Below are positions 15,707 to 24,746 of a DNA stretch of 63,237 bases, piece after piece (the first letter of the stretch is position 1; every line of letters starts with the position of its first letter). Position numbers and translations under genes: made by a program. The notes under the pieces are model-generated. The model ran no database searches and was not told the DNA's origin. It saw nothing but the letters and a program-made list of their open reading frames with translations. Origin of the DNA: a virus; the IMG/VR virus record IMGVR_UViG_3300031249_000002, positions 1 through 63,237 of that record. One strand, written 5' to 3'.

Positions 15707-16263
15707 CGCGACAGGCTCTCCTTGCTCAGGTTGACGCCGTCGTGCTCGAGCTTCGCGAGCTGCATCTTCGCCGCCTTCACGCCCGCGGCCGTCGCCTCGT
15801 CCTGGCTCGCGCCAGCGGATGCGGCGGTTTCGCACGCCTGCTCGAACGCCGCCGAGGCGAGCTCGGTGCAGATCGGTGTGATCGGCGGCGGACAGAGCCG
15901 GGAGATCACTTCGGCCGCGCTCTCCGCGCTGCACTCGATGACGCGCCCGACGGGCGTCTCGAACAACGCGCACCCGACGAAGAACAGGCACACGAGCATC
16001 ACGAGCGCGCCCTTCGCGGCGTTCTTCGCGGCGGTCTGCAGGTCGGGCGGGATGGTTCCCCCGATCATTTTCCCGACGGCGGCCACGACGTCGATCACGT
16101 CGAAAACGACCTCGTCGACCAGGGCGGCGAAGTGCGTGAGGCGCGGGAACTGGGGGAGCGCCTTGGCGACCGCGTCGAGTACGCGCGTCGCGAGGGTACC
16201 GACCACCAGCCAAGTGATGACGAGGACCCAATGGGCAAGCAAAAATGCGTAGACGGGATTCAT
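15703..16263 (-). CDS. Membrane protein of the lysis region
   Basis: 186 aa with a perfect AGGAGG ribosome binding site. Two transmembrane segments: 5-25 (AFLLAHWVLVITWLVVGTLA) and about 85-105 (ALVMLVCLFFVGCAL). The second ends in a sequence like a lipobox, although it is internal. The C-terminal part is Cys-containing and helical. Two spans and the position suggest a holin or antiholin. Confidence 0.5.
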   Translation of the reverse strand: MNPVYAFLLAHWVLVITWLVVGTLATRVLDAVAKALPQFPRLTHFAALVDEVVFDVIDVVAAVGKMIGGTIPPDLQTAAKNAAKGALVMLVCLFFVGCALFETPVGRVIECSAESAAEVISRLCPPPITPICTELASAAFEQACETAASAGASQDEATAAGVKAAKMQLAKLEHDGVNLSKESLSR

Positions 16264-16294
16264 GATTTACCTCCTGTGGTGTGTGCGAGAGCGT

Positions 16295-16615
16295 TCACGG
16301 GCTCGTGAACGCAGATGAGCGAGCGCGGATGCGCACTTCCTCGGCGCCCTGCAGGCTGCCAGCGCCCTTCCAGCGAACGAACCAGTCGCCGGGCTTGGTG
16401 AGGTCGACGAAGACGTCGAAGACACCGAGCGACGCCCGCGTGATTTCAGCGTCGACGCCGTACGTGTACGAAGTCTCGAAGCCCTCCGGGTCGCGCACGA
16501 GCACGGTCAGGCTCGCCGGATCTACGAGCATGCCGTCGACATCCGCGCACGTGGCGCGCACGCGCGGCTTGTCGCCGACGAGCCAGCCGCCTGTTCTGTC
16601 TCCGAGGAAGCTCAT
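16295..16615 (-). CDS. Small virion-associated beta protein
   Basis: 106 aa, beta-sandwich-like pattern: VRATCADVDGMLVDPASLTV ... GVFDVFVDLTKPGDWFVRW. Proteins of this size and pattern accompany phage fibre genes. It overlaps the fibre stop by four bases. Role not known. Confidence 0.5.
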   Translation of the reverse strand: MSFLGDRTGGWLVGDKPRVRATCADVDGMLVDPASLTVLVRDPEGFETSYTYGVDAEITRASLGVFDVFVDLTKPGDWFVRWKGAGSLQGAEEVRIRARSSAFTSP

Positions 16616-18480
16616 GATTCAACGCTCACGCGGATCCGCAGCGACGGTTGCAGGCGAAGCGAGATGTCGAAGGCGATGTTTAGGAAGTTGCCAGCTGCGC
16701 CGACGGCGCTGAACGAGGCGACATCGACCGATCCAGAGCCGACGATGTCGAATGCGCTGAAACCGGAGCCGGACGGGGCAAAGCTGCTCAATGCAGCGGC
16801 GCCACTGCCGGCTATATTCACGACGAGCGTCCCCGAAGCGCTTGCGGCAAATGACGCAGGCGCGCCCGCGCCGGAGCCAACGAACGACTCAGCAGCGCTA
16901 CCCGATGCCGCGAACGACGACATCGCAGCGAGCCCGGTGCCCGCGAATACGATGGGCACCGTGCCGGCGCCAGCGGCGCCGAACGACGCCATGGACGCCG
17001 CGCCGACCCCGAGGAAGCCGGCGCCAACGAGACCCACGCCGGCAGCCGTGAACGACTGCGTGGTAGCGGCCCCGCTGGCGGTGAACGTCTCCGCGCCAGC
17101 TCCCGAGGTAACGAACGACCGCACCGCGGCGGTCGCCGTCCCTGGAAAGGACTCCGCACCGGTCGCGCTCGCCGCAAACGAGCTCATGGCAGCCGTGCAC
17201 GAGCCCGAGAACACGATCCCCAGCGCCCCGTTGCCGGAGGCGCCGAAGGGCGAGCACGCAGCCGCGCCCGAGCCGCTGAACGACTCGGCGCCGGAGCCCG
17301 AGCACGCGAACGAGCTCAGTGCCGCCGCGCAGCTCCCGGCGAACGACTCCGCGCCGGCCGCCGTGCAAGCGAAGGACGAAAGAGCGGCGCTTCCCGATCC
17401 GGGAAAGGTCTCGGCGCCAGCGCCGGTGACGGCGAAGGATTGCTCCGCTGCAGCACCGGAGCCCGAAAACACTTCGCTCCCGGCTCCGCTCGCCGCGAAC
17501 GAGGCCATCGCGGCAGCGCCGGAGCCGATGAAGACCATCGCGCCGCTGCCGGTAGCCGCGAAAGACGACATCGCCGCGGACCCGGATCCGGAGATGCCGC
17601 CGCCTGCCGCAGCCGGCACGCGGAGCCGCCGTCTGATCGGCATGACCTCCAGAGGAGGCGCGTCGTCGACCGGAGCCCACAGCACGAGCGGCGGGAAGTC
17701 GACCGAGGGCGGCGTGAGCTTCGCGCGAGATCGCGGGCGCTCTTCCGGCAGAGCTTCCGTCGGAGTCTGCCGGCGCCGCTGCGGAGGGGGAGATCCGCCA
17801 CCGCCGCCACCACCGGCCTCGTCGAGGACCAGGAGGATGTTCGAATGGTTGTCACCGCCTGAACTGCTATTCGCAGTCGCCGTCGCAGAGACGCTACCGG
17901 TCGAGGTGATCCGTTTGCTCTCGATCAGAGCCGAAACGGGAGAGGTGCCGGCGTATGTCCAGACAGTGCCGACGCTCGAGAATCCAGTGCCCGGGGCGGG
18001 CGCCGGGTTGGCTCCCACGGGATCGGCGAACAGGCCGAGAACGAGAGCGGGCTGACTCGCGTTCGTCGACGCGGTCGTCGTCAGCGCATCGGCGCTCGTG
18101 CCGGGTGTCGTCTGCAGCTGCGAGGCATGGCCATCAAGCGGCGAAGCCGATACGCCGTCGATCTCGACGACGGCGATGCAACAGAAGATTGACGTTACGG
18201 TAAACGTCGCCGTAACGGTGCGCGCCCCAGCGGCCTGGTTCGCCAGAACGAATGCGAGCGTGGTCGCGCCGAGGGTGTTGTCGGCAACGGTCTCAACCGC
18301 AGCGCCGTACGACCCACCGACATTGTCAGCTACAGAGCACGAGGCTCCGCTCTGATTGTCGAACTGCACGAACGCCACGAGCGTGGCGCCCGCGCTGGCG
18401 ACCGTGACAGCCTGGGCGATCGTCGTACCGCTTGTGGTCGCGGTCGAGCTCTCGCCAAGCAGCGTGGCTGACGCTGTCAT
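16612..18480 (-). CDS. Tail fibre with Gly/Ser/Ala solenoid-like repeats
   Basis: 622 aa. Residues 1-220 form a beta-rich N-terminal domain. A Gly/Pro hinge (GGGGGGGSPPP) follows, and from about 300 to 600 run some 15 copies of a roughly 19-residue repeat (consensus GSGAAALSSFAASGAGAE-F). Such repeats usually fold as a trimeric or beta-solenoid fibre. The repeat stretch is prone to recombination and so to host-range change. No chaperone gene follows. Confidence 0.7.
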   Translation of the reverse strand: MTASATLLGESSTATTSGTTIAQAVTVASAGATLVAFVQFDNQSGASCSVADNVGGSYGAAVETVADNTLGATTLAFVLANQAAGARTVTATFTVTSIFCCIAVVEIDGVSASPLDGHASQLQTTPGTSADALTTTASTNASQPALVLGLFADPVGANPAPAPGTGFSSVGTVWTYAGTSPVSALIESKRITSTGSVSATATANSSSGGDNHSNILLVLDEAGGGGGGGSPPPQRRRQTPTEALPEERPRSRAKLTPPSVDFPPLVLWAPVDDAPPLEVMPIRRRLRVPAAAGGGISGSGSAAMSSFAATGSGAMVFIGSGAAAMASFAASGAGSEVFSGSGAAAEQSFAVTGAGAETFPGSGSAALSSFACTAAGAESFAGSCAAALSSFACSGSGAESFSGSGAAACSPFGASGNGALGIVFSGSCTAAMSSFAASATGAESFPGTATAAVRSFVTSGAGAETFTASGAATTQSFTAAGVGLVGAGFLGVGAASMASFGAAGAGTVPIVFAGTGLAAMSSFAASGSAAESFVGSGAGAPASFAASASGTLVVNIAGSGAAALSSFAPSGSGFSAFDIVGSGSVDVASFSAVGAAGNFLNIAFDISLRLQPSLRIRVSVES

Positions 18481-18489
18481 CCTGCGATG

Positions 18490-19854
18490 TCATCCCTGTA
18501 GAAGCATTGCCCAGTCGGTATCACCGGCAGCGTTGTTGCCCGGGGTGGGGATGCTCTGCGAACCGGACGTCGAAAACGGAGAGCCGCTCACCGGCGACGT
18601 CGCGCCGTTGCTCGGATCGAACCATGTCGCAGTGAACGGGAGCGACATCTGCCCCTTGGCGATCGTGATCGTCGCGCCGGTGAGGTTGTAGATGACCGCG
18701 AGCTTTTGGTCGGCGCTCTGGGCGGCGCAAACGTAGCCCTGCGTGCCGAGCGTCCCGCGTCCGGAAGTAACCAGCAGGCTAGACGAGTCCGGAACGAGCG
18801 TGTGCCACGCGATGCCGGCGAAGAAGTCTAGGCACCGCTGATAGTCGACGACCGACGCATCCCCGAGGTGGCTCGTCCAGGGACCGTTGTTCGCCGTGAT
18901 CAACGGATTCGAAACGGTGCGCGTGCCGCCGAATGGCCAAATGTAATCACTGCAGTAGTCCGCCCCGCACCCGCCGCTCGTCATCACCTGCCAGTATTGC
19001 GAGCGAAGGTCCTTGTTCGACGAATACGCGCCAGTGTTTCCATCGCCGATGGCCTCGATCAGGAAGCACGGGATCGTTGGGGATACAGCGTATGCGCGCA
19101 ACGTGTCGGCGCTGACGATCAAGTCGCGGTAGATGGCGTTTAGTTTCCACATCTCCGACACGCCGAAATCGGAGCTCAGGTGCCCGTCCCAGTGCGTCGT
19201 CGTGAGGTGCGTCGGGTCGACCGATAGGATCGTGTCCGCGAACGTCTGGAGGAGTGTGACGCCCGTCCCGCTCATCGCGTTCGGGGTTGAGTTGGGGTCT
19301 AGGTCTCCGCCGACGCACCAGATGATGTTTGGTGCGCTGCGGTACCGATTGGCGAGGAACGTCGCGAACGATTGAACACCCGATGTCCCGTTGGTCAGCA
19401 TCTGCTGATACCAACCTTGCAGACCGTTGTGCGATCCCTGGTACAACGGCGCGGCCATGACGGAGATGCCGCGAAGGCGTGCCTCCGTGACGAACGAGTC
19501 GACGAAACTCCAATACGCTGGGTTCGGCGTCGTGAAGTCGGGCGTCGTGCCGCCGATGGTCCCCGTGAACGGAATATCTCCGTTCGCGTTCGCGGGGGGG
19601 CTCTGCGAGAAGTAGGACTCGATCAGTTCGACCAGCACCGCGTTGAACCCGCGAGCCTTCCGGTCGTCGAGGTACTGACGCACCTCCGCGATCGAAAGCT
19701 GCGTGATCGCATCCCAGGCCTCGTCGCATCGGAGGAGCGTCGGCGTGCCGCTCGTATCGACGAGATACCGCCCGTTCGCCGACGCCCGGAGCGGGAACGG
19801 CGCCGGCCGTGGCGGGGACGGCCGACGCACTGGTCGCATGCGAGCGCCGGGCAT
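18490..19854 (-). CDS. GH140/DUF4038-like glycoside hydrolase (putative depolymerase)
   Basis: 454 aa; ATG 19854 chosen, ATG 19839 possible. ANGRYLVDTSGTPTLLRCDE, AWDAITQLSIAEVRQYLDDR and RYRSAPNIIWCVGGDLDP match the apiosidase-like barrel (DUF4038/GH140): a substrate-facing start, then barrel strands. The last 90 residues look like the small beta domain that usually follows. In a phage fibre cluster such an enzyme would strip a host surface polysaccharide. The exact bond is not inferable. Confidence 0.65.
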   Translation of the reverse strand: MPGARMRPVRRPSPPRPAPFPLRASANGRYLVDTSGTPTLLRCDEAWDAITQLSIAEVRQYLDDRKARGFNAVLVELIESYFSQSPPANANGDIPFTGTIGGTTPDFTTPNPAYWSFVDSFVTEARLRGISVMAAPLYQGSHNGLQGWYQQMLTNGTSGVQSFATFLANRYRSAPNIIWCVGGDLDPNSTPNAMSGTGVTLLQTFADTILSVDPTHLTTTHWDGHLSSDFGVSEMWKLNAIYRDLIVSADTLRAYAVSPTIPCFLIEAIGDGNTGAYSSNKDLRSQYWQVMTSGGCGADYCSDYIWPFGGTRTVSNPLITANNGPWTSHLGDASVVDYQRCLDFFAGIAWHTLVPDSSSLLVTSGRGTLGTQGYVCAAQSADQKLAVIYNLTGATITIAKGQMSLPFTATWFDPSNGATSPVSGSPFSTSGSQSIPTPGNNAAGDTDWAMLLQG

Positions 19855-19861
19855 GCGCTGA

Positions 19862-20359
19862 TCAGCCGAGCTCGCGGAACGTGATCCCGAAGTCCCATCC
19901 GCTCAGGTACGATGCCGTGCTCGTCGTCAGCTGCAACACAGCGGCGAGCGAATCGGCGCCGCTCACGATGAGCGACTCACCAGCCGTCATGTTGGGCGTC
20001 CACAGCCATCCGTTGAGCACGTTGAAGCTGTCCGGATAGACCGTCGTCACGGTCCCCGCACCCTCCGCGGAGGCGTTGATTCCGGACGTGCCCGCGGCAC
20101 CGGCTGTCCCGCCCGCGATGAGCGACGACGGGTCGCTCGTCTTGAGCTTTTGCGGTGCCGAGCTCGTATAAGTGCCGAAGGCTGACGCCTTCAGACCGAG
20201 TCGCACGCCGAGTTGGCCGCTCGTCGTGCTGCCGTTCTGCGAGCACCAAGCGCGCACGATCTCGATGACGCGGCTTGCTCCAGGATTGACGATCGCGAGC
20301 GTGAGTGTGCTTCCGCTCGCGATCGTTACGTTCTCTCCCTTGACGCTGTATTCGCGCAT
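19862..20359 (-). CDS. Hypothetical structural protein
   Basis: 165 aa, beta-rich (ENVTIASGSTLTLAIVNPGA), with Thr/Ser/Gly composition like fibre or decoration proteins. No motif recognised. Lies between the glycosidase and smaller decoration genes in the fibre operon. Confidence 0.55.
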   Translation of the reverse strand: MREYSVKGENVTIASGSTLTLAIVNPGASRVIEIVRAWCSQNGSTTSGQLGVRLGLKASAFGTYTSSAPQKLKTSDPSSLIAGGTAGAAGTSGINASAEGAGTVTTVYPDSFNVLNGWLWTPNMTAGESLIVSGADSLAAVLQLTTSTASYLSGWDFGITFRELG

Positions 20360-20362
20360 GGA

Positions 20363-20548
20363 TCAGCCCTCCCCCTTCTTCGGCTCCGGGAACCGCTGGG
20401 CGAGCTCACGGAGGAGCGCGCCATCGAGGTGGTATTTCCGCCCCTGAGGGTCGCTGAGGACGACGTAGTCGCCCTTGAGCACGACGATCTCTCCCCGCAC
20501 TTCTTTGGTGGCGTCGTCGTCGAACGATAGAACTCGATCTTCTTCCAT
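20363..20548 (-). CDS. Small hypothetical protein, 61 aa
   Basis: Acidic N-terminus followed by a compact strand-rich core (GEIVVLKGDYVVLSDPQG) and a basic end. The first genes on either side are virion-type, so it may be a minor structural or assembly factor. Confidence 0.45.
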   Translation of the reverse strand: MEEDRVLSFDDDATKEVRGEIVVLKGDYVVLSDPQGRKYHLDGALLRELAQRFPEPKKGEG

Positions 20549-20552
20549 GGGA

Positions 20553-20867
20553 TCAGTCCTCCGCCTTCGTGGGGAACGAGATCACGCCCGTTCCGGATGC
20601 GACGAGCTCGCCGCTCGCGGCCTCACCGCCTGGGGCCGTCCTGGTCGAAGGCGTGCCCTGCGGCGGGTCGATCTTCGGGAGGTCGCTCGGACCGCAGAGC
20701 TCCGCTTCGACGACGCGCGCCCAGCCCGTCACGCGCCCTTGGCGGCCGTGGATGCGCTCCGCCTCGGCGGCGAGCACAGCGACCTGCTCCTCCGACGGAT
20801 GCTCGGTGAAGACGTGGCTCGTGATCACGCCGTGGTGTTGGTGACGGACCATGTAGACTTTGGCCAT
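20553..20867 (-). CDS. Hypothetical protein, 104 aa
   Basis: ATG 20867 is preceded by GAGGAATCG; the open frame upstream is shadow. It begins AKVYMVRHQHHGVITSHVF and carries a short helix with EAERIHGRQGRV. Unknown; co-transcribed with fibre genes. Confidence 0.5.
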   Translation of the reverse strand: MAKVYMVRHQHHGVITSHVFTEHPSEEQVAVLAAEAERIHGRQGRVTGWARVVEAELCGPSDLPKIDPPQGTPSTRTAPGGEAASGELVASGTGVISFPTKAED

Positions 20868-20878
20868 CTGACGATTCC

Positions 20879-21292
20879 TCACGCCGCCTGCGAGACGGTG
20901 AGCGACGTGATCGAGCAGGTCGCACCGCTCGAGAACGCCACCGAGTTGAAGTTCATGTTCGCGCCGCTCGTGCCCGCGGACATGTCCATGACGGTGTCCG
21001 TTGCGCGCACGCCGCCGCTCTTGATGCACGTGCACCATGCGGCCGTACTGGTCGCGTTGATGCTCGTGTCGTTGCTGATCGCGTTCGCCGCCTTGCTGCC
21101 CGCGCTCGCCGCCGCGAAGGCGGTTGCGCCGAATGCGTTGTCAGCGAGGTCCACTTGCGCGCCGAGTGCGGTGTCGGCGTCTACGGGCTGTGTTCCGTCG
21201 TAGGTTTTGATGCTGCCCGAGTTGAGCACGTCGAACGCTGCATTGAGCGCGAGGTTGCGTGCCGCGACCGCCGTCTTCGGGTTCAAACTCAC
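20879..21292 (-). CDS. Small virion protein
   Basis: 137 aa of Ala/Ser/Thr/Asn-rich beta sequence (SIKTYDGTQPVDADTALGAQ; AFAAASAGSKAANA). The pattern around KTYDGTQP is common in phage minor structural proteins. Cys residues near the end may be structural. Confidence 0.55.
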   Translation of the reverse strand: MSLNPKTAVAARNLALNAAFDVLNSGSIKTYDGTQPVDADTALGAQVDLADNAFGATAFAAASAGSKAANAISNDTSINATSTAAWCTCIKSGGVRATDTVMDMSAGTSGANMNFNSVAFSSGATCSITSLTVSQAA

Positions 21293-21660
21293 GACACACC
21301 TCTCTCTTCGATCTGCGCACGCAGCGCTTCGTTCTCACCGATGAGCCGATCGATCTCCGCGAGGAGCTGTGCCTTCGTGACGTTGAACGGCACTTCCTTC
21401 GCGTCGAGTGCGGTCGGCTGCGGAGCGTCGCACGCGACCGCGTTGTAACGGACCTGCGTCGCGTCCATCTCGACCGTTTCGATCACGGTCGTCCCGTGCC
21501 GCCACTGCACGCGGGCGCCGTGGAGCTGCCCCGACTCGATGCGAGCCGCGAGATCGCGAAACGTCGCCACGGCGGCGGTTCGCGGGTCGGCGTCCGAGCG
21601 AACGACGTCGCCCGGAACGATGGGAAGCACGGCTCGCGCCGCGCCCGTTCCTTGGTTCAT
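21289..21660 (-). CDS. Hypothetical protein with C-terminal coiled coil
   Basis: 123 aa. The N-terminal half is beta-like, and the C-terminus is a short coiled coil (KAQLLAEIDRLIGENEALRA) that could trimerise, as fibre-associated proteins do. Overlaps the next gene by four bases. Confidence 0.5.
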   Translation of the reverse strand: MNQGTGAARAVLPIVPGDVVRSDADPRTAAVATFRDLAARIESGQLHGARVQWRHGTTVIETVEMDATQVRYNAVACDAPQPTALDAKEVPFNVTKAQLLAEIDRLIGENEALRAQIEERGVS

Positions 21661-21689
21661 GATTTTTCCCTTTCGAAAAAGGTGGGGGT

Positions 21690-21788
21690 TCAGGCCACGC
21701 GGGCCATGTGCGCGTCGACGCCCTGGACGTCTTGATCGGTCGCGATGCTGGTGCCGCTGCCCGCCGTGATGGGAACGTTGTCAGCCAT
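21690..21788 (-). CDS. 32-aa relict of a minor virion protein
   Basis: Sequence MADNVPITAGSGTSIATD plus 14 more residues. This opening is typical of longer phage structural proteins (MAxNVxITxGSGxxIATD). Here the frame stops after 32 residues, so it looks like a truncated or minimal version. A plausible start spacing and its own stop suggest it is still translated. Confidence 0.45.
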   Translation of the reverse strand: MADNVPITAGSGTSIATDQDVQGVDAHMARVA

Positions 21789-21797
21789 GCTTTTGCC

Positions 21798-22646
21798 TCA
21801 GGCCGCGTCGGCCATCAGAAACGTTTCGATCGGCAGGTACGTGCTCGAGCCCCACACTCCGGTGCCGAAGACGAAGGCGCGGATTGCGATGTTCGAGAAG
21901 AACGGAGTAACCGTGCTCCGCCAGCCGCCGAGGGTAAACGCCGTGAAGCTCTGCGACGCGACATCGAACGCAGTCCCGCTGACGTCGGTGGTTGCGCCGT
22001 TGATCCGCAGTGTCACTGCCGTGCCCGTGAATAGCTGCGTCAGGACGTAGGTCGTATTCACCACCGCCGTGACGGTCGTCGCCGTAGCGGTGATATTGCC
22101 AGTCCCGGTATCTCGCCTGGTTACCTCAAAGTGATTGCTCGTATTCAATCGGACAACGTGCCACGGGCCGACGCTGCTTGAGCCACCGAAACCGAGAAAG
22201 TTTCTGGTGCCGCCGACGGTTGGGAACGAGACCGCGACGGTAAGCGAAAAGGCGATGTCCGATCCGGAAGCCACCGCTGCAAGCGAGTCAGCGGTGAGCA
22301 GCTGCGCCGTCCCGTTGAATAGCGGAGCGGTGCGTTTCCCTTTTCCGATCCCGCCAAACGCCGGCTGCGCCGAGCCTGTCGCCTGGATTGCATCGATCGC
22401 GCCCTTCGCGGGATGCCACGTCGCAATGCCAGTCCCGGCGACGAGGTACTTGGGATCGGAGATCCACGCGTTCGTGACCGCGGCGTCATTGGTCCACGGA
22501 TAGTTCCCGTACCAATGCCCGGGCGAGTTGATCCCGAGCTCTCCGAAAAGCTTCGGCGCGCGCCGTAGCGCGGAGTCGAGCCCACGACGACGCAGGTCGC
22601 ATTCCGCCGCTCGAGGGATGTCGGCTTCAACGTAGCGGCGGATCAT
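21798..22646 (-). CDS. LamG/concanavalin-like receptor-binding protein
   Basis: 282 aa. The C-terminal 200 residues have the jelly-roll rhythm of a concanavalin-like domain: FSLTVAVSFPTVGG ... FLGFGGSS ... ATTVTAVVNTTYVLTQLF ... AFTLGGWRS ... IAIRAFVFG. It follows the main fibre and overlaps it by four bases. A carbohydrate-binding tip is inferred. Confidence 0.6.
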   Translation of the reverse strand: MIRRYVEADIPRAAECDLRRRGLDSALRRAPKLFGELGINSPGHWYGNYPWTNDAAVTNAWISDPKYLVAGTGIATWHPAKGAIDAIQATGSAQPAFGGIGKGKRTAPLFNGTAQLLTADSLAAVASGSDIAFSLTVAVSFPTVGGTRNFLGFGGSSSVGPWHVVRLNTSNHFEVTRRDTGTGNITATATTVTAVVNTTYVLTQLFTGTAVTLRINGATTDVSGTAFDVASQSFTAFTLGGWRSTVTPFFSNIAIRAFVFGTGVWGSSTYLPIETFLMADAA

Positions 22647-23905
22647 GTCGCGGCAACGAGGGTGTCCGAGTACATATAGACTTTGATGAAGCCGGCAGTG
22701 TGCACGGCGTTGGTCCCGCCATAGCTCACGTCGAAGCCGTCCGTGCTCGCGACGACCGTCGCACCCGTGACGGTGATCTCATCCTTCGCCAGCGTCGCGC
22801 TGCCGTCATCGAGCAACGTTGCGCCGCCGCTGACCGTCTTGAACTTCCGCGAGAAGCTCGCGATGTACATGAGCGTGCCGGTATCGCGAGCCGCGACGAA
22901 GACGACGACTCGGGTGATCGAATCGTTCGGCAGGCTGTAGTGATGAACGAGGTTCGATGTGGTGCTAGTGGACGTGAAAGTCCGCGTGTCCGTCGGGTCG
23001 TCGCCGTTGCCGGCGGTGCTGCTGTTGGTCCACAGGCCATAGGCCGCGCCGGCCGCTGCGATCGAGTCGGCCTTTCCCGATGCCGTGCTGCCGGTGATGC
23101 TCTGCTTTACGGCGCCCGCGCCATCGAAGAAGAAGAGCTTGACGAGGCTCGAATCGTAGAGCGCTCCGACAACGCGCTTCAGAACGGAGAAGACGTCGTG
23201 GATACCGATCCACGCCTTGTTTTGCGAGCCGTCGAGAAACGCTTCCGTTCCAGAGCCGTAGTCGAGGACGCCACCGCGCACCGCGTTGGCTGCGTCGGAG
23301 AAGATGACTTGATTTAGGGCGTCGCCACCTTTCGGGTAGACGTGCGAGACAGCGACGGTCGCATCGTCAGCGGGAACCCATGCATGGGCGCCCGAATCCC
23401 AGACGAGCGGCTCCTTGTCGTAGATGCCGTCACTGAGGACGTCACTCTGCGCAACGAGAGTCGTTTCAAGCCATCGACCATTCCCGCTCACATCGTCGGG
23501 CTTGATGACCGTGCTGTCATTGTCACCCGCGCTGCTCGTGCTGTCCCACTCGAGCACCTTCGTCGTGCCCGCAATGTGCGAGAGCATGCCGTCGATGAAG
23601 TCGGCCGAGGGAATAGTGCGGAGCGCAGCGTTGTTCTGGGCGGAGATGACGAAGCGCTGGTCCGTCGGGTAGTTGACGGCGATCGTACGGTTCGCCGAGA
23701 GGTCGCCGCCGCCCGATGCCAGGCCCGAGCCGCTGACCGTGATGGACGCCTCCGCCTTATGCAGTCGGAGCGAATGGGCGAAGTTGAACAGCGTTTGAAG
23801 CGCCCGCCCGAAGACGGTCTTGTTCGCCTTCTCTCCAGTCCCCGGAGCATCGACAGTGCTCGGGTATCCGTCGTCCGACGGCGTGAGTGTGTTCGGGCTC
23901 GGCAT
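22643..23905 (-). CDS. Tail fibre protein
   Basis: 420 aa. Residues about 15-75 carry GTGEKANKTVFGRALQTLFN and ASITVSGSGLASGGGDLSAN, typical of the phage-proximal part of tail fibres. The rest is Ser/Thr/Gly-rich and beta-structured. It follows the gp48-like wedge gene, where Mu-like phages place their fibre. Confidence 0.65.
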   Translation of the reverse strand: MPSPNTLTPSDDGYPSTVDAPGTGEKANKTVFGRALQTLFNFAHSLRLHKAEASITVSGSGLASGGGDLSANRTIAVNYPTDQRFVISAQNNAALRTIPSADFIDGMLSHIAGTTKVLEWDSTSSAGDNDSTVIKPDDVSGNGRWLETTLVAQSDVLSDGIYDKEPLVWDSGAHAWVPADDATVAVSHVYPKGGDALNQVIFSDAANAVRGGVLDYGSGTEAFLDGSQNKAWIGIHDVFSVLKRVVGALYDSSLVKLFFFDGAGAVKQSITGSTASGKADSIAAAGAAYGLWTNSSTAGNGDDPTDTRTFTSTSTTSNLVHHYSLPNDSITRVVVFVAARDTGTLMYIASFSRKFKTVSGGATLLDDGSATLAKDEITVTGATVVASTDGFDVSYGGTNAVHTAGFIKVYMYSDTLVAAT

Positions 23906-23920
23906 GCTCGACTTTCGTGC

Positions 23921-24697
23921 TCAGACGTAATCGATGAGCGTCACGATCCAGTGTTGCGAGGGCGTGAGCTTTTTCAGCAGACGCTCGAGCTCGTTGCGGC
24001 GCGACGCGGGCACCGATGCGTGATCAGGAAACGTCTCGGCGCCGTAGTAGACGAAGAACGGATATTTCGTCGGGTCGTCGGGAACCGGCGGCGGCGCTAC
24101 GTTCGTCAGGTTTCGATTGACGATGTAGTGAGGATCGTTCGCGAGGAATCGATTGCACTGCGGCTGCGTCGCGAACGCGCTGCATTGCGGCTGGCTCGGG
24201 AACGCGCTGCACTGCACGGAGCCGATCAGCGGTGGCGTCGTGTAGTCGTGCGGGTCGCGCGCGACGTACGTCGGAGGCCCGGAGGACCACCATTCGTGAA
24301 CGAAGACGTCGAAGCCGGCCGCCGCGAGTACCCCGTTGATGTACGCGGGCGACTGTCCGCCCGTCGCCGCCCACTCCGCAGCAAGGTTGGCGCGGCGGAT
24401 TGCGTCGTCGGGGTTCGGCTGTAGACCGAATTGCGCCTCCCATGCTGCCAGCTCCGTGGTGGAGTCAGGGAAGAGCTCGAGGAAGATGCCGTCGAAGAAG
24501 TCCCGAACCGGTTCGAGCGCGGTCGCCAAACCGCTGAAGAACCGCGACAGCATCGGGCCCCCGTCGTCGGAACTCCCGATGAAGAGGCCGTCCTCGTCGA
24601 TCTCGTGGTCGTCCCCGATGGTCCACCCGGGGCTCGTCTCCCGAATGCGCCACGTCTTGGTCCGCGGCAAAAGGTGCTGAAAAACGCGGACGAGCAT
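23921..24697 (-). CDS. Mu gp48-like baseplate/tail wedge protein (DUF2313)
   Basis: 258 aa. ELFPDSTTELAAWEAQFGL, RRANLAAEWAATGGQSPAYI and NGVLAAAGFDVFVHEWW match the YmfQ/gp48 family, which joins baseplate and fibre. An internal duplication PQCSAF.SQPQCSAF.TQPQC (about 170-190) is an insertion absent from the usual family. Separated from its expected neighbour gp47 by a fibre-like gene and by a plus-strand cargo gene. Confidence 0.75.
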   Translation of the reverse strand: MLVRVFQHLLPRTKTWRIRETSPGWTIGDDHEIDEDGLFIGSSDDGGPMLSRFFSGLATALEPVRDFFDGIFLELFPDSTTELAAWEAQFGLQPNPDDAIRRANLAAEWAATGGQSPAYINGVLAAAGFDVFVHEWWSSGPPTYVARDPHDYTTPPLIGSVQCSAFPSQPQCSAFATQPQCNRFLANDPHYIVNRNLTNVAPPPVPDDPTKYPFFVYYGAETFPDHASVPASRRNELERLLKKLTPSQHWIVTLIDYV

Positions 24698-24712
24698 GAC
24701 GGGCGTTCAGAA

Positions 24713-24740
24713 TTGACAGACCGGCCCTCGCTGCCATCCT
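24713..24740 (+). promoter_or_regulatory. Candidate promoter of the lipoprotein gene
   Basis: A perfect TTGACA lies at 24713-24718, with CATCCT 16 bp downstream as a poor -10. The ATG follows at 24747, so the leader would be very short. It is placed exactly in the gap between the reverse-strand gp48 start and the cargo gene. Confidence 0.4.
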
Positions 24741-24746
24741 GGTGCG

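Noticed and set aside
16664-18055. 463-codon plus-strand frame rich in Ala/Pro.
   Set aside because: It is antisense of the fibre repeats; its apparent regularity mirrors the Gly/Ser/Ala repeats on the coding strand.
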